This document shows positions 11,353 to 22,455 of a DNA stretch of 64,000 bases, in pieces. A program made the translations under genes and the position numbers. The notes beneath the pieces were generated by a model. It saw only the letters and a program-made list of their open reading frames with translations, was not told the origin of the DNA and ran no database searches. Source of the DNA: Sthenelais limicola (Eukaryota; Annelida; Polychaeta; Phyllodocida; Sigalionidae). Within the stretch, counting starts at the first letter, position 1; every line of letters starts with the position of its first letter. The stretch is taken from contig OW804095.1 of assembly GCA_942159475.1 (NCBI GenBank), positions 91,773,740 to 91,837,739 of the forward strand. Direction: 5' to 3'.

Positions 11353-12725
11353 ATGGTAGATGATACAAAGGTAAAAGAGGCTGCAAGGATTGTGGATCGT
11401 GCAGTTGTGGGGGCTGAGACAAAAGCCAACGAGGCCCTTGCCTTGGTGCTTGCTAAGCGCCAGGATGTCACAGAAAATTTTGCGACTCAGGCTTTCACCC
11501 AACTTGAGGAAGTTGTCAGGTATGTTGTGGACATGCACAAGGCATCACATTCAGTCTCTGATGCATCGCGGGGAAGTGGTCACTAAACTGGTAGCCAGTG
11601 TCCATGGTTTCAATGATACTACGACCCAGAAATTTATCGTGCTTTGATGGAAAAAGCAGGATACTCGGCTGACACTTGCAAGGCGGAGGCTGCACAAGTG
11701 GACGTGGAGCCAGTTGTCAATACACAAGGCAGTGGATCTGGATCACCCACCATGGAAGGAGATAAAATCCTTGCGGACAGAGGAGAATCCCAAGAAGATT
11801 GTGATCGTGAAGGCACGGAACAGGTGTTGCTGTTCCTTTCTCAGGCTCTGATGAGTTTGAATAGCACAGGCAAATTACCTGCGCACATGACAAAATCTTT
11901 GGTTACGGAATACCTTGGTGACCTATGAATGTGGATGTATAATCTCGAAAGAATCTGGTACAGCTCTTTCGCAGTCTAAGGGATCACAATATGTGTCCGG
12001 ATCTCCTTTGGGATTTCTTGACAACTCCATTTGGTCCTGATGTAAGAGGCAACCATAGGTTGTCTCCTACAGACATTCTGGAGAGTTTTTCACCTCCACG
12101 CAAAAATCGCGACGCGAGGTTTGAACGCCGACTTCCATATACACCTTCCGTGTATAAAGGGAGACGGGTAGATTTCTTGGTGTCCTCATCGCAACGTGGT
12201 GATGCAAATTGCTCCCTAGGGAATGTGTCAATTCCATTGGTGGAAGATGATTCTCAACAGGCCGCCAGGGCTGTGCAAGGCTAAGTCGGCCAAGTGGGCT
12301 GCGCTCCTTCCAGGGGCGGTAGATGGTCGCTAATGTCAGAAATGAACCTGAGCATCATGTATGATGAAGATCATCGGGGATTATTCGCCTAAATTCCAAG
12401 GTGGCAAGGGCAAGAGCCCTAAACCAAAGTCCCTGCTGCCTTTCCGTAAAGGGGAGGACTGGGAGGATTTTATGGCAGCTGCCATGAATTATGTGGAGCT
12501 GTTTAACTGGTCAGAGGATACCCTTATGAGAGAACTCATAATGCCTAGTCTAAGCACGTTAATCAATTTATGTGGGGTCAGTCGTCCTCTCTTTCGCTTA
12601 AACAGAAGAGGAAAGGTTGGAGGTATATAGGTTGTGTAGACAGCAACCAGGGGAATCACTCCAACATTATGGGGAGACACTTGTTAGCTTATGCAAACAG
12701 GCTTACAAGGGTCAGTACCTTGATC
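11353..12725 (+). pseudogene. Ngaro-like element copy 1: gag-like region
   Basis: Four plus-strand blocks in shifting frames appear to be one decayed protein. First, an Ala/Glu-rich helical segment (11353-11586). Second, an acidic segment (11644-11928). Third, a basic segment with SPPRKNRDARFERR (11991-12284). Fourth, a gag-like block (from 12361) with FRKGEDWEDFMAAAMNYVE, continuing in another frame as a YRLCRQQPGESLQHYGETL-type stretch to about 12715. The last block resembles the retrotransposon gag fold. Orientation and position fit the 5' part of the element whose recombinase lies at 20.0-21.3 kb. At least three frameshifts make it non-functional. Assignment to the same element is inferred. 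Confidence 0.6.
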
Positions 12726-12744
12726 ATATGAAGAGGGAGAGTAT

Positions 12745-14149
12745 TCCCCCTTTTTTGTGCTGGTCTTAGGGATTAATACCTTGGGATGTGGGTGCAGTAT
12801 TAATATGTTTGGGGGAATCGCATGAAGTCCATTGTTTTCCCACCTTGATCTAAGAACCTGGCGACTGTGAAACATTTGGATTTTGGATTTTTCATGATTT
12901 AGGGAAATTTTATTTACTTTGCACCAGTAGTCGGTTGCATTTAGGTCTTCTTGTAATAATTTTGTTATATTTTCAATATTTGGTCCTGTTACATATATTA
13001 TAGTGTTGTCCGCAAACATCTGTATATTGGAATGACTAATGGAATTTGGTAGATCATTTATATAAATACTGAACAATACCAGCCCTAACGTGGTTCCCTG
13101 GGGGACCCCACAGCTGATTTCCTTAGTATTTGATTGATGGCCATTTGCTGACACATATTGCATTCTTCCACTTAGATAATCTTTGAACCATCTATATTCT
13201 ATGCCTTTAATTCCTAATTTTTCCAGTTTTTCCAGTAATCGATTGTGATTTACTGTATCGAGAGCCTTTCTTAGGTCGAGGTAGGCTGCTCATACCACCC
13301 AGCCCCGGTTAAGGGTAGAGTACACATTCATCATATAATTTACCAAGGCATCTTGGGTGCACCTACCCGGGCGAAAGCCATACTGATGCTTGTAAAAAAG
13401 GTTTTTGCTCTCTAGATATTCTAATAATTGTTTTTGTACTATTTTCTCTAGTATTTTCGCTTGGGTCTGATTTGAGGATATGGGTCTATAGTTTTCTGGT
13501 TCATTAGTATTTCCTGCCTTATGTATTGGGTTTACTTTTACGTTTCAAATGTTAGGTCAATTATGTACTTATATTGGTGTACTAGAGCTCTTAAAGCCGC
13601 TTTTAGTAGCCATGTGGGTAAGCCCTGGATCCCAGATGCCTTGCTAGTGGGTATACTGTTTATTGTCTTAATAAGATCTTCAATGCTGACAGGTTGATAG
13701 CAAAATTGGTTATGACCTTGGTCTACGCCATCATTATCATTCTTATTTTCAAATTTCTGGGTTTCGGCCTGATCTGGTTTGGGGATCTTGTCCGCCAGGG
13801 TATCACCTATGGACGAGAAGTATCCATTGAATAGTTCTGGGACTCTATCTGCTTTTTGCAAGGTATTATTTGCATCAACTAGCAGTATTTCTCTATTTGT
13901 TTTGGGCTTGGTATTGATTAGGGGTTCCATCTTTTTCCAGAATTTCTTGGGATCAGAAGAACTAGCTTCTATCTGTTCTTTAACATAATTATTTTTTAGA
14001 TTTCTTAATTGATGGTTGACCTGCCTTTGCAATGCCTTCGCTTTGTCCATTAGTTAATGGATCTTTAGTTTTGACTGCCATTTTAAATAATTTATCCCTT
14101 GCCTTCATGAGACTAAATAAGTCACTCGTTATCCAGGAACTTCTCGCCC
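12745..14149 (-). pseudogene. LINE A: reverse-transcriptase half
   Basis: Minus strand, read from 14149 down. It opens with a linker (SSWITSDLFSLMKARDKLF), then frame 14050-13538 (KKFWKKMEPLINTKPKTNRE and an SKASGIQGLPTWLLK block), and a stretch with NYRPIS-like and QYGFRPG-like blocks around 13490-13380. Frame 13163-12684 follows, with CGVPQGTTLG, then FADNTIIYV. The usual FADD is FADN, so a catalytic aspartate is lost. Homology fades near 12745, so the thumb and 3' end are missing and the left border is not a normal LINE 3' end. The endonuclease of the same element lies at 17352-18321, beyond inserted LINE B. Confidence 0.85.
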
Positions 14150-17100
14150 TTTTTTTTTTTTTTAAAGATTTTATTTAGGCTGGATAATCATTTCCCAGAG
14201 GGTTTCCGGGTTGATTCTAACATCCCCAGCACAAAAGTAGAAAGATATGAAGAAAAGTATATATGGACAAAGTTACTAACACAGCCCAGTATTAATACAG
14301 AAAATACATATGATGACAGGTAAATAACATGGTAGTAATCACTGTCGCAGAGTGTGGACCATGAGCAATTAGAGACAGTATAAGCGGGTTAAGTTGAGTG
14401 AAACACGGTTGAAAAGAACATATGAATTACACAATTAATTGAGGAATAATCACTTGCTAGAGTGTGATCCCCATATAACAAAGATTACACATATCGTCAG
14501 TGGAGAGTAGAATTTAGAATGGATAAGTAGAGCATGGTGGTAATCACTGTCAAAGAGTGTGAACCATGTAGATTAATATAGTATTTAAAGCAACAATTAA
14601 TTAGTCAAGGGTCGAGAGTAGCCATTTCTTTTGAAGTGATTTGAATGTTTCAATTGTGGCTATGTTACGTGTGCGTGGGCTAAGTTCATTCCAAGTTTTG
14701 GCTGTTTTGACCAAAACTGAGTTTAGACCAGTTTGTGTTCTACATCTGTGGGTGTTAAGCTTTGGAGCAGTATTGGCCCTAGTATTCCTATCATTATTAG
14801 TATCTCTATATGTTGGATTTTTAACTCTATGATAGCCTGTTACTTGAAGATGGAAGATATGTCTATGTTCAAGTAAAGGAATAGCCAGATCTCTGTGGCA
14901 ATCAATAGTTGAGCGGTTATAATCAAGGTGAAGTATGGCTCTAATGGCTTTGTTTTGGAGCTTTTGGAGCTTGTTAAGACTACCATGATGTGTATTGTGG
15001 AAGATGATGTCGCCATAGTCAAGATAAGGTAAGATTTTACTTTTGTATACAAGCAATGCTGATGACTTGGTAAGCAAGTGACGAATTCTAATACTGTAAG
15101 GAATAAGAAGATTTTGTGGGAGACAATACGTATTACATTCTTAATGTGGCTTTGGTAAGATAATCTGTCGTCAAGAGTGAGGCCTAGGTATTTATAGCTG
15201 TGAACGATCTCGAGCTTAGTGCCATTTAACATGATGTTAATAATGGCTGGTTTACTGTTCTTATTGATAAGTAGAAGCTTAGTTTTTGTTGCATTGATAA
15301 GAAAGCGATTAGCAACGCACCAGGATGTGAGATTATTAAGGTTGTGTTGAATTTTGGTGCAGAGGTCTGGTATTGATTTTGAAGATAGGAAAAGGACAGT
15401 GTCATCTGCATAGAGAAGATATTTAGCATGCGTTAGGCATTTGCCTAGGTCGTTTATGAAGATCAAGAAGAGTAGGGGGCCAAGAATTGAGCCTTGTGGC
15501 ACACCAGTTTTGACAGTAGCTAAATTGGAGGTTTGATTGTTGACTAGAGTTTTTTGTTGACGAGAAGCTAAGTATGAGCATAACCACAGATGTAGATCAC
15601 CTCTGATACCAATATTCAAGAGCTTAGATAATAAGATCCGATGATTGACCATATCGAAAGCCTTACGGAAATCAATAAATGTTAGGAGGCTTGGGGTCTT
15701 ATTTTCGACTGCTTGGGAGAGATGGTCAGTAAGAGAGCTAATAGTCATGATAGTAGACTGACCGGGAAGAAAACCAGCTTGGTGGGGATCAAGAATATGG
15801 TTAGAGGTCAAGTAATGAAGTAGACGGTTGTGTACAATTTTTTCAATCAGTTTGCTTGGGGTGGGTAGTAGGGATATGGGTCTATAATTATTGATTTGGG
15901 TGCAGTCACCACCCTTGAAGAGAGGGATGACCATTGCAATTTTCCACTCTTGGGGAAAAGTGTGTTTAGAAAAGGATAGATTGAGACAACGGACCAGGTT
16001 AGGTAGTATTGAGAGAAAGGAGTCTCTGAGAATTCGATTTGGAATCGTGTCAATCGCGGATGCCTTGTTAATATCAATCTTGGTTATGAGGGGTAAGAGT
16101 TCAATATCATTTGTTCTAATTGCATTGATAGAGGTGTTAGCATTTGGTACAATAGCTTTCCATTCAGTCAATAATGAGTCTTTAAGTAAGTGGTCGGTGA
16201 TGTTAGCAAAATATGAATTAATGTAGTTGGGTAGTTCAGATTTAGAGATGGGTTGTAGTTGTTCATTGTTAAGGTTGACAGTTTGGTTGGATGTTTTCGA
16301 GGGAAAAATAGCATTAATGGTCTGCCAGAATTTTTTGGGGTCATTGGTTTGTCTTTGAACATTGAGAAGATAAGATTTCTTAGCATGGAGGATTCTTCTA
16401 TTAGTATCTTTCTTGAGGCGTTTAGCTTCAGTAATATTCTCAGCAGTTTTGAATTTGATTGCTTTTTTTCGAGCTGAATTTTTCCTGTTCAGAAGGTCTA
16501 TTAAATCATTAGTAAACCAGGGGTCATTCTTAATTAGGATTCTACGCTGTTTCAAGGGGCACATCTTATCTAAAGTTGATGTGATGGCTGAGCGGATAAA
16601 TTCCCATGAGAGATTAGGGTCATCAATGCTGGCAAAGTGTGGCCAGTCAAAGTTGTCTCTAAGTTGTTGTTGAAAGAGAATTGGATTATAACTTTTATAA
16701 GATCTGGCTAGTTTGAACTCAAATTCCTTTTTGGTTTTGGGTTTCTTTCTGATCATGAAGATTGCCTCATGGTCGCTTATATTGTGATTAATAGTGCCAC
16801 TGTCTAAAATATATTTACAGTCAGAGAAGATAAGATCAATAAGACTAGATGTAATGTTATCATTACCGTTTACAATTCGTGTTGGTTCATTAATTAGTTG
16901 GGTAAGACCATTTTGTTGGCTGAAGAGTATTAGTTTCCTTTTATCGGGGCAGGTGAGATTAAGATAGTTAATGTTAAAATCACCCAGAATAACACGTTCA
17001 AGTGGAGATTTTGTATCATTTTGAGATAGCATATTGTTGAGTGTGTCCAAGTATGGGTCAATAGAACCTGAGGGGGGACGATAGACGGAGATAACGAGTA

Positions 17101-17351
17101 GGGGTTTCTGATTAGAAGGGATTAATTTGATTGTAAGAGTTTCCAGGTTAGGGGAGGAGATATCAGAGTCTGGGGGTGGATAAAGTTTAGGTCATTTCTG
17201 ATGTAGCAGAGGAGGCCACCACCACGTTTGATTGAGTTAGTATTAGGGATAAGAAAAGATCTGTCATTTCTGATTGATATGTAGCCAGGGAGAGCAATGA
17301 GTTGATCGGGGGTGGTACTATTGAGCCAAGTTTCTGTTACATTGTTGAATA
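14150..17351 (-). mobile_element. LINE B, 5'-truncated insertion inside LINE A
   Basis: The minus-strand element ends at a run of 14 T on the plus strand (14150-14163), that is a poly(A) tail, with AATAAA about 10 bases before it. The 3' UTR (about 14164-14600) contains an imperfect tandem duplication of about 205 bp. The coding part runs from about 17350 to 14601. The 5' end is truncated within the endonuclease domain, just before the conserved ETWL motif. Both flanks are LINE A, sharing CCC(T) at 14147-14150 and 17352-17355, a 3-4 bp target-site duplication. Insertion and truncation by target-primed reverse transcription explains all of this. Confidence 0.92.
14601..17350 (-). pseudogene. 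LINE B ORF2: endonuclease (partial) and reverse transcriptase
   Basis: Read in three frames. Frame one, 17350 to about 17170, has endonuclease motif ETWLNSTTPDQ and an IKRGGGLLCYI block. After a 1-base shift near 17170, the 736-codon frame 17050-14840 has GDFNINYL, then SDHEAIF closing the endonuclease. Its polymerase shows NNYRPISLLP, FIDFRKAFDMVNH, TGVPQGSILGPLLFLIFIND and LLYADDTVLF with both catalytic aspartates, then YKYLGLTLDDRLSYQSHIK. A second shift near 15080 leads to frame 15077-14601 with the thumb and a WNELSPRTRN terminus. It is Jockey/CR1-superfamily by motif style. Apart from the 5' truncation, only two indels break it, making it one of the youngest LINEs here. Confidence 0.92.
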
Positions 17352-18321
17352 CCCTGGTGGGACACATTTTATCAACTACTTGTGTGATCTTTAATATCAT
17401 GTTTTCCCAGCATTTGTTTGGGTCCCTGTCGCCGAGTAGAACATCCCAATTTTGCCTTAATAATTGGTCCTTAAACATGTTATAATCATATGTTGTGTAA
17501 GTTTGGCATGTAAAGCTTGTTTTTTCATATATTTCTTTGTGCTTCTTTGTTATAGCGTAAATTGGTTTGTGGTCACTTATATTAATGTCTAGTGTTCCAC
17601 ATTTACTAATAAATTTAGAGTTTGTAAATAGCGAATCTATGGTAGATTTTGTTGTGGTAGTTACTCTGGTTGGTACGTTTATAACTTGTTTTAGCGAAGT
17701 GTTAAATTCTAGGGTTTGCAATTGGGTTCTACTTGACGACTGGGAGGCGTAGTTTACATTGAAATCACCCATAATATATTTGTCACAATTTTTGTCTAAT
17801 TGGTCGATTTTCCCTGTAAGGGTTGACAGCGCATTGGGGAGATTTCCGTCAGGGCTGTTTGATACTATAATTTTCTTTTGGTCATTTAGTTTGACCTCTA
17901 CTGTTTGGATTTCTATGTCTGGGGTGCAAATCTGTAAATGTTGTTTTATTGGTAATATTTGAAGTGTATCTTTTATGTATATTGCGAGACCCACACCCTT
18001 CTTCTTCCCCATCGTTCTGTCTGCCCTGAACAGAGCATAACCTTCTATATTTATCAGGCTATACATATCATATACATGGGCGCTCAGCCAGGTTTCGTTT
18101 ATACATGCTATATGAAACGGTATCTTGGTTAATATTGCTTCAAGTTCATTCACCTTGTTGACAAGGCTTCTTATATTAAGGCTCATTATTTTAAAGCCTT
18201 TATGATTACTAATTAAATCAAAATCAGAGAATGTAATATTATTATTTGCTACATCACAATCATGTTCACACGCTTTTGTCGCTATGCTAAATTTAGCTGC
18301 GACCTCACAGACTACTATCAC
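17352..18321 (-). pseudogene. LINE A: APE-type endonuclease half
   Basis: Minus-strand frame from 18321. After about 45 residues of leader comes a complete apurinic-like endonuclease: MSLNIRSLVNKVNELEAIL (catalytic Asn), INETWLS (catalytic Glu), GDFNVNY, IDSLF and SDHKPIY (catalytic Asp-His). A linker follows, ending CWENMILKITQVVDKMCPTR. At that point the frame runs into LINE B, giving a chimeric tail down to 17122 that belongs to B. Jumping from 17352 to 14149 keeps the frame and joins the expected linker, so this is the 5' half of the element at 12745-14149. Confidence 0.9.
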
Positions 18322-18384
18322 AATCAGTTATATATCTATATTTGCTAATAGAACTAAACCAAGTGGGATAAAATAAAGTATATG

Positions 18385-18606
18385 GATATTAAATGAAGTC
18401 TCACATTAGTAATGATTAGACTTGCTTTACTAGCTGGGTCTTTGGTCCTTTATTGACTTTATATGCTCATGAGACATTCAATGAAGTCTCATGATTTATT
18501 AACTAAATACTAAGCATCTTAATTTTCTAGCTCATGTCTGTGTGAGACATTCAATGAAGTCTCCTAAGCTCAGTTTTATGAATATAATATTCCCTTCTAT
18601 CACAGA
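18385..18606. repeat. Repeated GAGACATTCAATGAAGTCTC palindromic word
   Basis: The 20-mer GAGACATTCAATGAAGTCTC occurs perfectly at 18471-18490 and 18544-18563. A third copy lacking its first half lies at about 18388-18401. Its ends are complementary (GAGAC / GTCTC), extended to nine bases in the middle copy. It sits between the 5' end of LINE A and the 3' end of LINE C. It could be a promoter-type repeat in the LINE A 5' UTR or a 3' repeat of LINE C; the sequence does not decide. Confidence 0.7.
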
Positions 18607-20006
18607 TCAATAGCTTCTATTTTTTAGTATGCTCTCTTTTTTCCATTGTTTCACCCTTACTCTGGTCAGATCTCGCATATTATACTCATGAATCAATTGT
18701 CCTTCTACTTGATTCTTTTCAGACCAAAATAAGCATAGGCAACGACTCAATCTACGATAACATAGCGGCATTAATCCACATAGGTTATGCAGTTCCACAG
18801 TAGTAATTCTCTGGTTTTCTCTCAACCTTATATTACATATAACCCTCAGACAACTGTTCTGTATTAATTGCAACCTACGAGATGGTTCTTTACAAGCTAA
18901 GTCAATTGTAATGCTACCAAACTCCAATATTGGTAAAATGTAAGTCTTGTAAATTAGACAGGCCAGATCTTTCGATATATAGTGTCTTACTCTCCTCAAC
19001 CTATTCTTTAAAATACCTGCTTTTAAACATACCGAGTTTATGTGCTGCTTCATGTTAAGGTGATAATCTAATAAGTATCCCAATTACTTAAATTCATCAA
19101 CACAATCTATGGGAATACCTTCATTATATGTAATCAAATTGTTCCTTTTCCCCCTACGACCAATAAAATTTTGCATCTTGGTCTTCTGGTTGTTTATATT
19201 CAATCCATTTAGCTTCACCCAATCATTAAACTTGCACACATCACTCTGTATTTCGCGCAGATCGTTATCATTTCTCATGGTATGCAGCAGTACACAATCG
19301 TCAGCGTAGAGTATGATATTACCAGTGAACTCAATTTTACATACATCATTTATGTATAGGATAAACAATAATGGCCCAAGGACACTTCCTTGAGCCACGC
19401 CAGCTTTTAATGGCAAAATGCTAGAAACAAATTCACAGTTTTTAACGAACTGTTCTCTGCCAGTAGAGTAAGTCCTCAGCAGCTCTAACAGCTGTCCGTT
19501 TATTCCTATCATGCATAATTTCTTTAATAGAATATTGATATTGATAGAATTGAAGGCTTTGGACAAGTCGAAATAGACAGCGATAGTATCATCACCTTCA
19601 TCCTTATTCTTAAATACAACATCTATAAAGTACTTCATAGCATTATCTATGCCTTCACCAGGCCTAAAACCGTACTGGTGACAATACAAATAATCTATCC
19701 TACACAAGTGATCCTCTATTCGTTTTGAAATTAATATTTCGAGAATCTTACCAAAAATAGGGCTGATAGAAATAACCCTTAAATCATCTATACGTCTAGA
19801 GTTTTTCTTTTTCGGAATAACAGCGCACATAGCGATTTTCCATAGTCTTGGGAAGTATCCTCTTAATCTGATCGTATTTAGCAAGTGTACAAAACCGTTG
19901 ATGCAAGCTAAAATTGAATGCTTCACAAAAGTGGTATTCAAACCCAACATACCCGAAGATTTTGTTACGTCGATCTCATCTACAATTTTCACGCATCTGT
20001 TCACCG
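18607..20006 (-). pseudogene. LINE C: reverse transcriptase with one nonsense mutation
   Basis: One minus-strand frame of about 466 codons is interrupted only by a TAA at 19084-19086. This falls where Jockey-type proteins have the tyrosine of a YLG box (the context reads EFK, stop, LGYLLDY). The upstream part (20004-19087) has AVYFDLSKAFNSININ, KAGVAQGSVLGPLLFILYIN and ILYADDCVLL with both catalytic aspartates. The downstream part (19083-18607) has the thumb with YILPILEFGSI. The endonuclease and N-terminal polymerase are absent: homology starts at about 20006, next to Ngaro RNase H sequence. It is an otherwise clean 5'-truncated Jockey-superfamily LINE. Confidence 0.9.
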
Positions 20007-20330
20007 CATTTGGCCTCTGGCCCCCGTGAGAATTTAAAACATGACAACATCAATGTTCAAGAACTGTACCCCGTAAGTTGTGGCTATGCTAACTAATGGC
20101 ATTAACTGCAACAAGACATGCATGCAGTGGCTGTATGAACTGTTTTGGATTACATTTATATATGGCATTGACTTGTGTCCTTACTACATTAACACAAAGA
20201 ATAACATAGTCGCTGATTATTTATCTCGCCTTCCTTATATGGATGAGAACTGTGATTTTTCTACCTTGATTGAAGCTGGTCTGTGCTGCTTTTCGTCATA
20301 TGTCTCATATCATTCAAACAGGCATGGACA
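20007..20330 (+). pseudogene. Ngaro-like copy 1: RNase H C-terminal part
   Basis: The plus-strand frame from 20007 gives ENLKHDNINVQELYPVSCG, matching KEDLNVGNINVQELYPILVG in copy 2 (about 58496-58555). A frame change near 20075 leads to a NIVADYLSRLPYMDENCDF stretch. The N-VADYLSR signature closes the RNase H domain in DIRS/Ngaro polyproteins. The reverse transcriptase that should precede it is missing and LINE C lies there instead. This dates the insertions and the deletion to after the Ngaro insertion. Confidence 0.85.
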
Positions 20331-21246
20331 GATGGATGAAGAGAGTCTCCATATGCTGCAGGCCAGGTCTGTCGCCCCATCCACCCTAAGTCAGAGACAT
20401 CATCAGTGGAAGGCCTTCACGGATTTCTTGCACAATAACAGTATTCCGGGAGTCCCGATATCAGTAGATGCGATGTGCATGTATGCCGCCTTTCTATCTA
20501 CTTTCATGTAGTCCTCGTCAGTGACCACTTATTTGTGTGGGGTGGTTTTTGGTGCCAGATTGCGCCTTATTGACTGCCCTGCCCTCTCTCATCCATCCAT
20601 TAAATGTGTTCTCCGAGATATCAGCCGCCTGCCAGGTTCTTCGCCTTCACCCTCAGACCCCATTCTACCGGATCACTTGGTGAAGATGTCACACCAGGTA
20701 GATTTCTCCTCATCTCGTCAATGTGTTCTTTGGACTATGATACTATTTCTCTTCAGGTCACTCCTAAGAGTGGGTCACATTGTACCGTCTCCCCATACCC
20801 TACGCCGACGTGACATATGTGTAACGTCTTGGGGCATGATTATAACAGTTAACTCATTGAAGACATCTTCTACCCCCTTCCAGATACCGGTAGTTAAACT
20901 AAAGGACCACGCCCTGTGTGCTGTCTTCTGGCTACATAAATACTTGTTATCCACAAAATTATCGTCAAACTCGCTTCTATTCACGACGCTATCCAGGGCG
21001 AATCCTGGTTATGATGATTTTAAAAACTTCCTTCAAATGTGTTAGAGCAGGAATATCAGGTGTATTTTCGCCTCAATCCCTGAGATGGGGAGGCGTGACT
21101 TTTATGGCATCTGTTGGTACGTCGATGTCAGACATCAAAGCCAGGGGTAATTGGCGCTCATCCTGCATCAGTTCTTACATATCCCCTTCTATGGAGACCA
21201 AGCTAAAAGTGGACACTTTCATATCAGAGCATTTATCACTACTGTG
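20331..21246 (+). pseudogene. Ngaro-like copy 1: tyrosine recombinase
   Basis: An N-terminal SAM-like domain starts at about 20365 (SVAPSTLSQRHHQWKAFTDF) and is followed by a TAG at 20509-20511, where copy 2 has AAG. The catalytic domain then runs from 20521 with FRSLLRVGHIV (first catalytic Arg) and, after a frameshift near 21040, QSLRWGGVTF and GNWRSSCISSYI. In this family the second box is normally HSxRxG; here the His is Gln, while Arg, Trp and the nucleophile Tyr remain. The enzyme would integrate circular cDNA by site-specific recombination, without an integrase. A stop, a frameshift and a lost His make it dead. Confidence 0.88.
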
Positions 21247-21269
21247 ACTCCAGGTTGGCCTTCTTTGGT

Positions 21270-21676
21270 GAAATAAACTACCTTTATTGGTGGTTAAGGC
21301 CATCCCTTCTTCACTCGTCATTTATATTATTAGTTGCCGCATGCAGAAGTCACCAGATATGTGTAGGTGAAGCGTCACTGGGTATATTTGGACGGCGCTA
21401 GGCAACACCCACCTGGCCACGCCCACCTTCCCTCACCCATGCGACGGACGACGTCATAATGACAGACCCTTCCACGCCACAACAATATGATTCCATTCTC
21501 CCCACTTGCTCTCCTGAACCCAACCTGACCACACATACCTTGGAAATTTTTTCATTTACTTGCATTGTTTGTACTGTTTTATGGTGAAATAAATTACCTT
21601 TATTGGTGGTTAAGGCCATCCCTTCTTCACTCGTCATTTATATTATTAGTTGCCGCATGCAGAAGTCACCAGATAT
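21270..21676 (+). repeat. Split direct repeats (B1-A2-B2) of the Ngaro-like element
   Basis: A 92-bp block from GTGAAATAAACTACCTTTAT to GCAGAAGTCACCAGATAT (21270-21361) recurs almost perfectly at 21582-21676 (ACTACC becomes ATTACC). A unique 220-bp segment lies between them. Directly after a tyrosine-recombinase gene this is the B1-A2-B2 arrangement of Ngaro/PAT-type DIRS-order retrotransposons. These have split direct repeats instead of LTRs, with A1 at the 5' end. No match to the A2 segment was seen upstream of gag, so A1 is probably lost at about 11310 where LINE D abuts. Confidence 0.88.
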
Positions 21677-21918
21677 ACTAATATATATGTTTTTTTATTT
21701 AAGCCTTAGTTTTGTACACCATTACTTGGTGTTTCCTGGGTTATTATTTTAAGTTTGTGGTCCTGGGAAGTTTATATAGTGAGATACAGTACTTGCGGTT
21801 TTAGTTGCGGCAATGAGCCATGGCCTTTATCACCCTTGTGATATACTTTGCCCAATGCTTGAGGCTTCTAGATGTCAGATGGCATCCGTCCTCGCTGAGC
21901 CTCGCATAATAATTTCTT

Positions 21919-22455
21919 CTACGTCCCCCACAGTTGTGGTGGACGTGGTCTTGTTGGAAGGGACATCTGCATGTTACGTGTGGTAATGGCTCTGTTAATC
22001 ATAGTAACTTGATCATTGAGAATTCGCTGCTGGAATATTGAGGGTACATGATTATATTTTTCCAAATCAAGGCCTGTTATGGGCGAGAAAATGGTGTCTG
22101 CTCTCCTCGGGTATAGAGCTTGGATCACAGCTTGGATCACTAGATTTTCTACTTGTTACATGTGCTCTTGGTAGGTTGACACAGCGGTATCTATATTAGT
22201 AGTTACTAGGGCTACTGATTTGGTGATACAATCTTTTCTGGTCATTGTGTAGAGACCTGAGGCGAATATTACAAGATTGGGTTTTTCCCTAACTAGGTTG
22301 TCGTAAGCAAAGTGCGCACTCAGCTTCAATGAAGCGCCTGCATAAGAGAACACTTGCACTTTGTTACATTCTGCCTCGGTGAGAAATGCATCCAGGTGTG
22401 GCTCTATATGTCGCACACATGAGTCTCCTATAATAAATACCAGGTTTCCAGGCAT
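21919..22455 (-). pseudogene. SGNH-hydrolase-like ORF, minus strand
   Basis: One minus-strand frame, split by a TAA at 22156-22158. The first part starts MPGNLVFIIGDSCVRHIEP. GDS is the nucleophile box (block I) of SGNH/GDSL hydrolases, and a SYAGAS glycine block and a PNLVIFASGLY strand follow in the usual order. The second part has TGLDLEKYNHVPSIFQQRIL and IINRAI-type helices. No convincing final D-x-x-H was found. Esterases of this superfamily are known from CR1-type LINE ORF1 and have been reported in tyrosine-recombinase retroelements. It lies just beyond B2 but on the opposite strand, so its owner is unclear. Confidence 0.55.
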
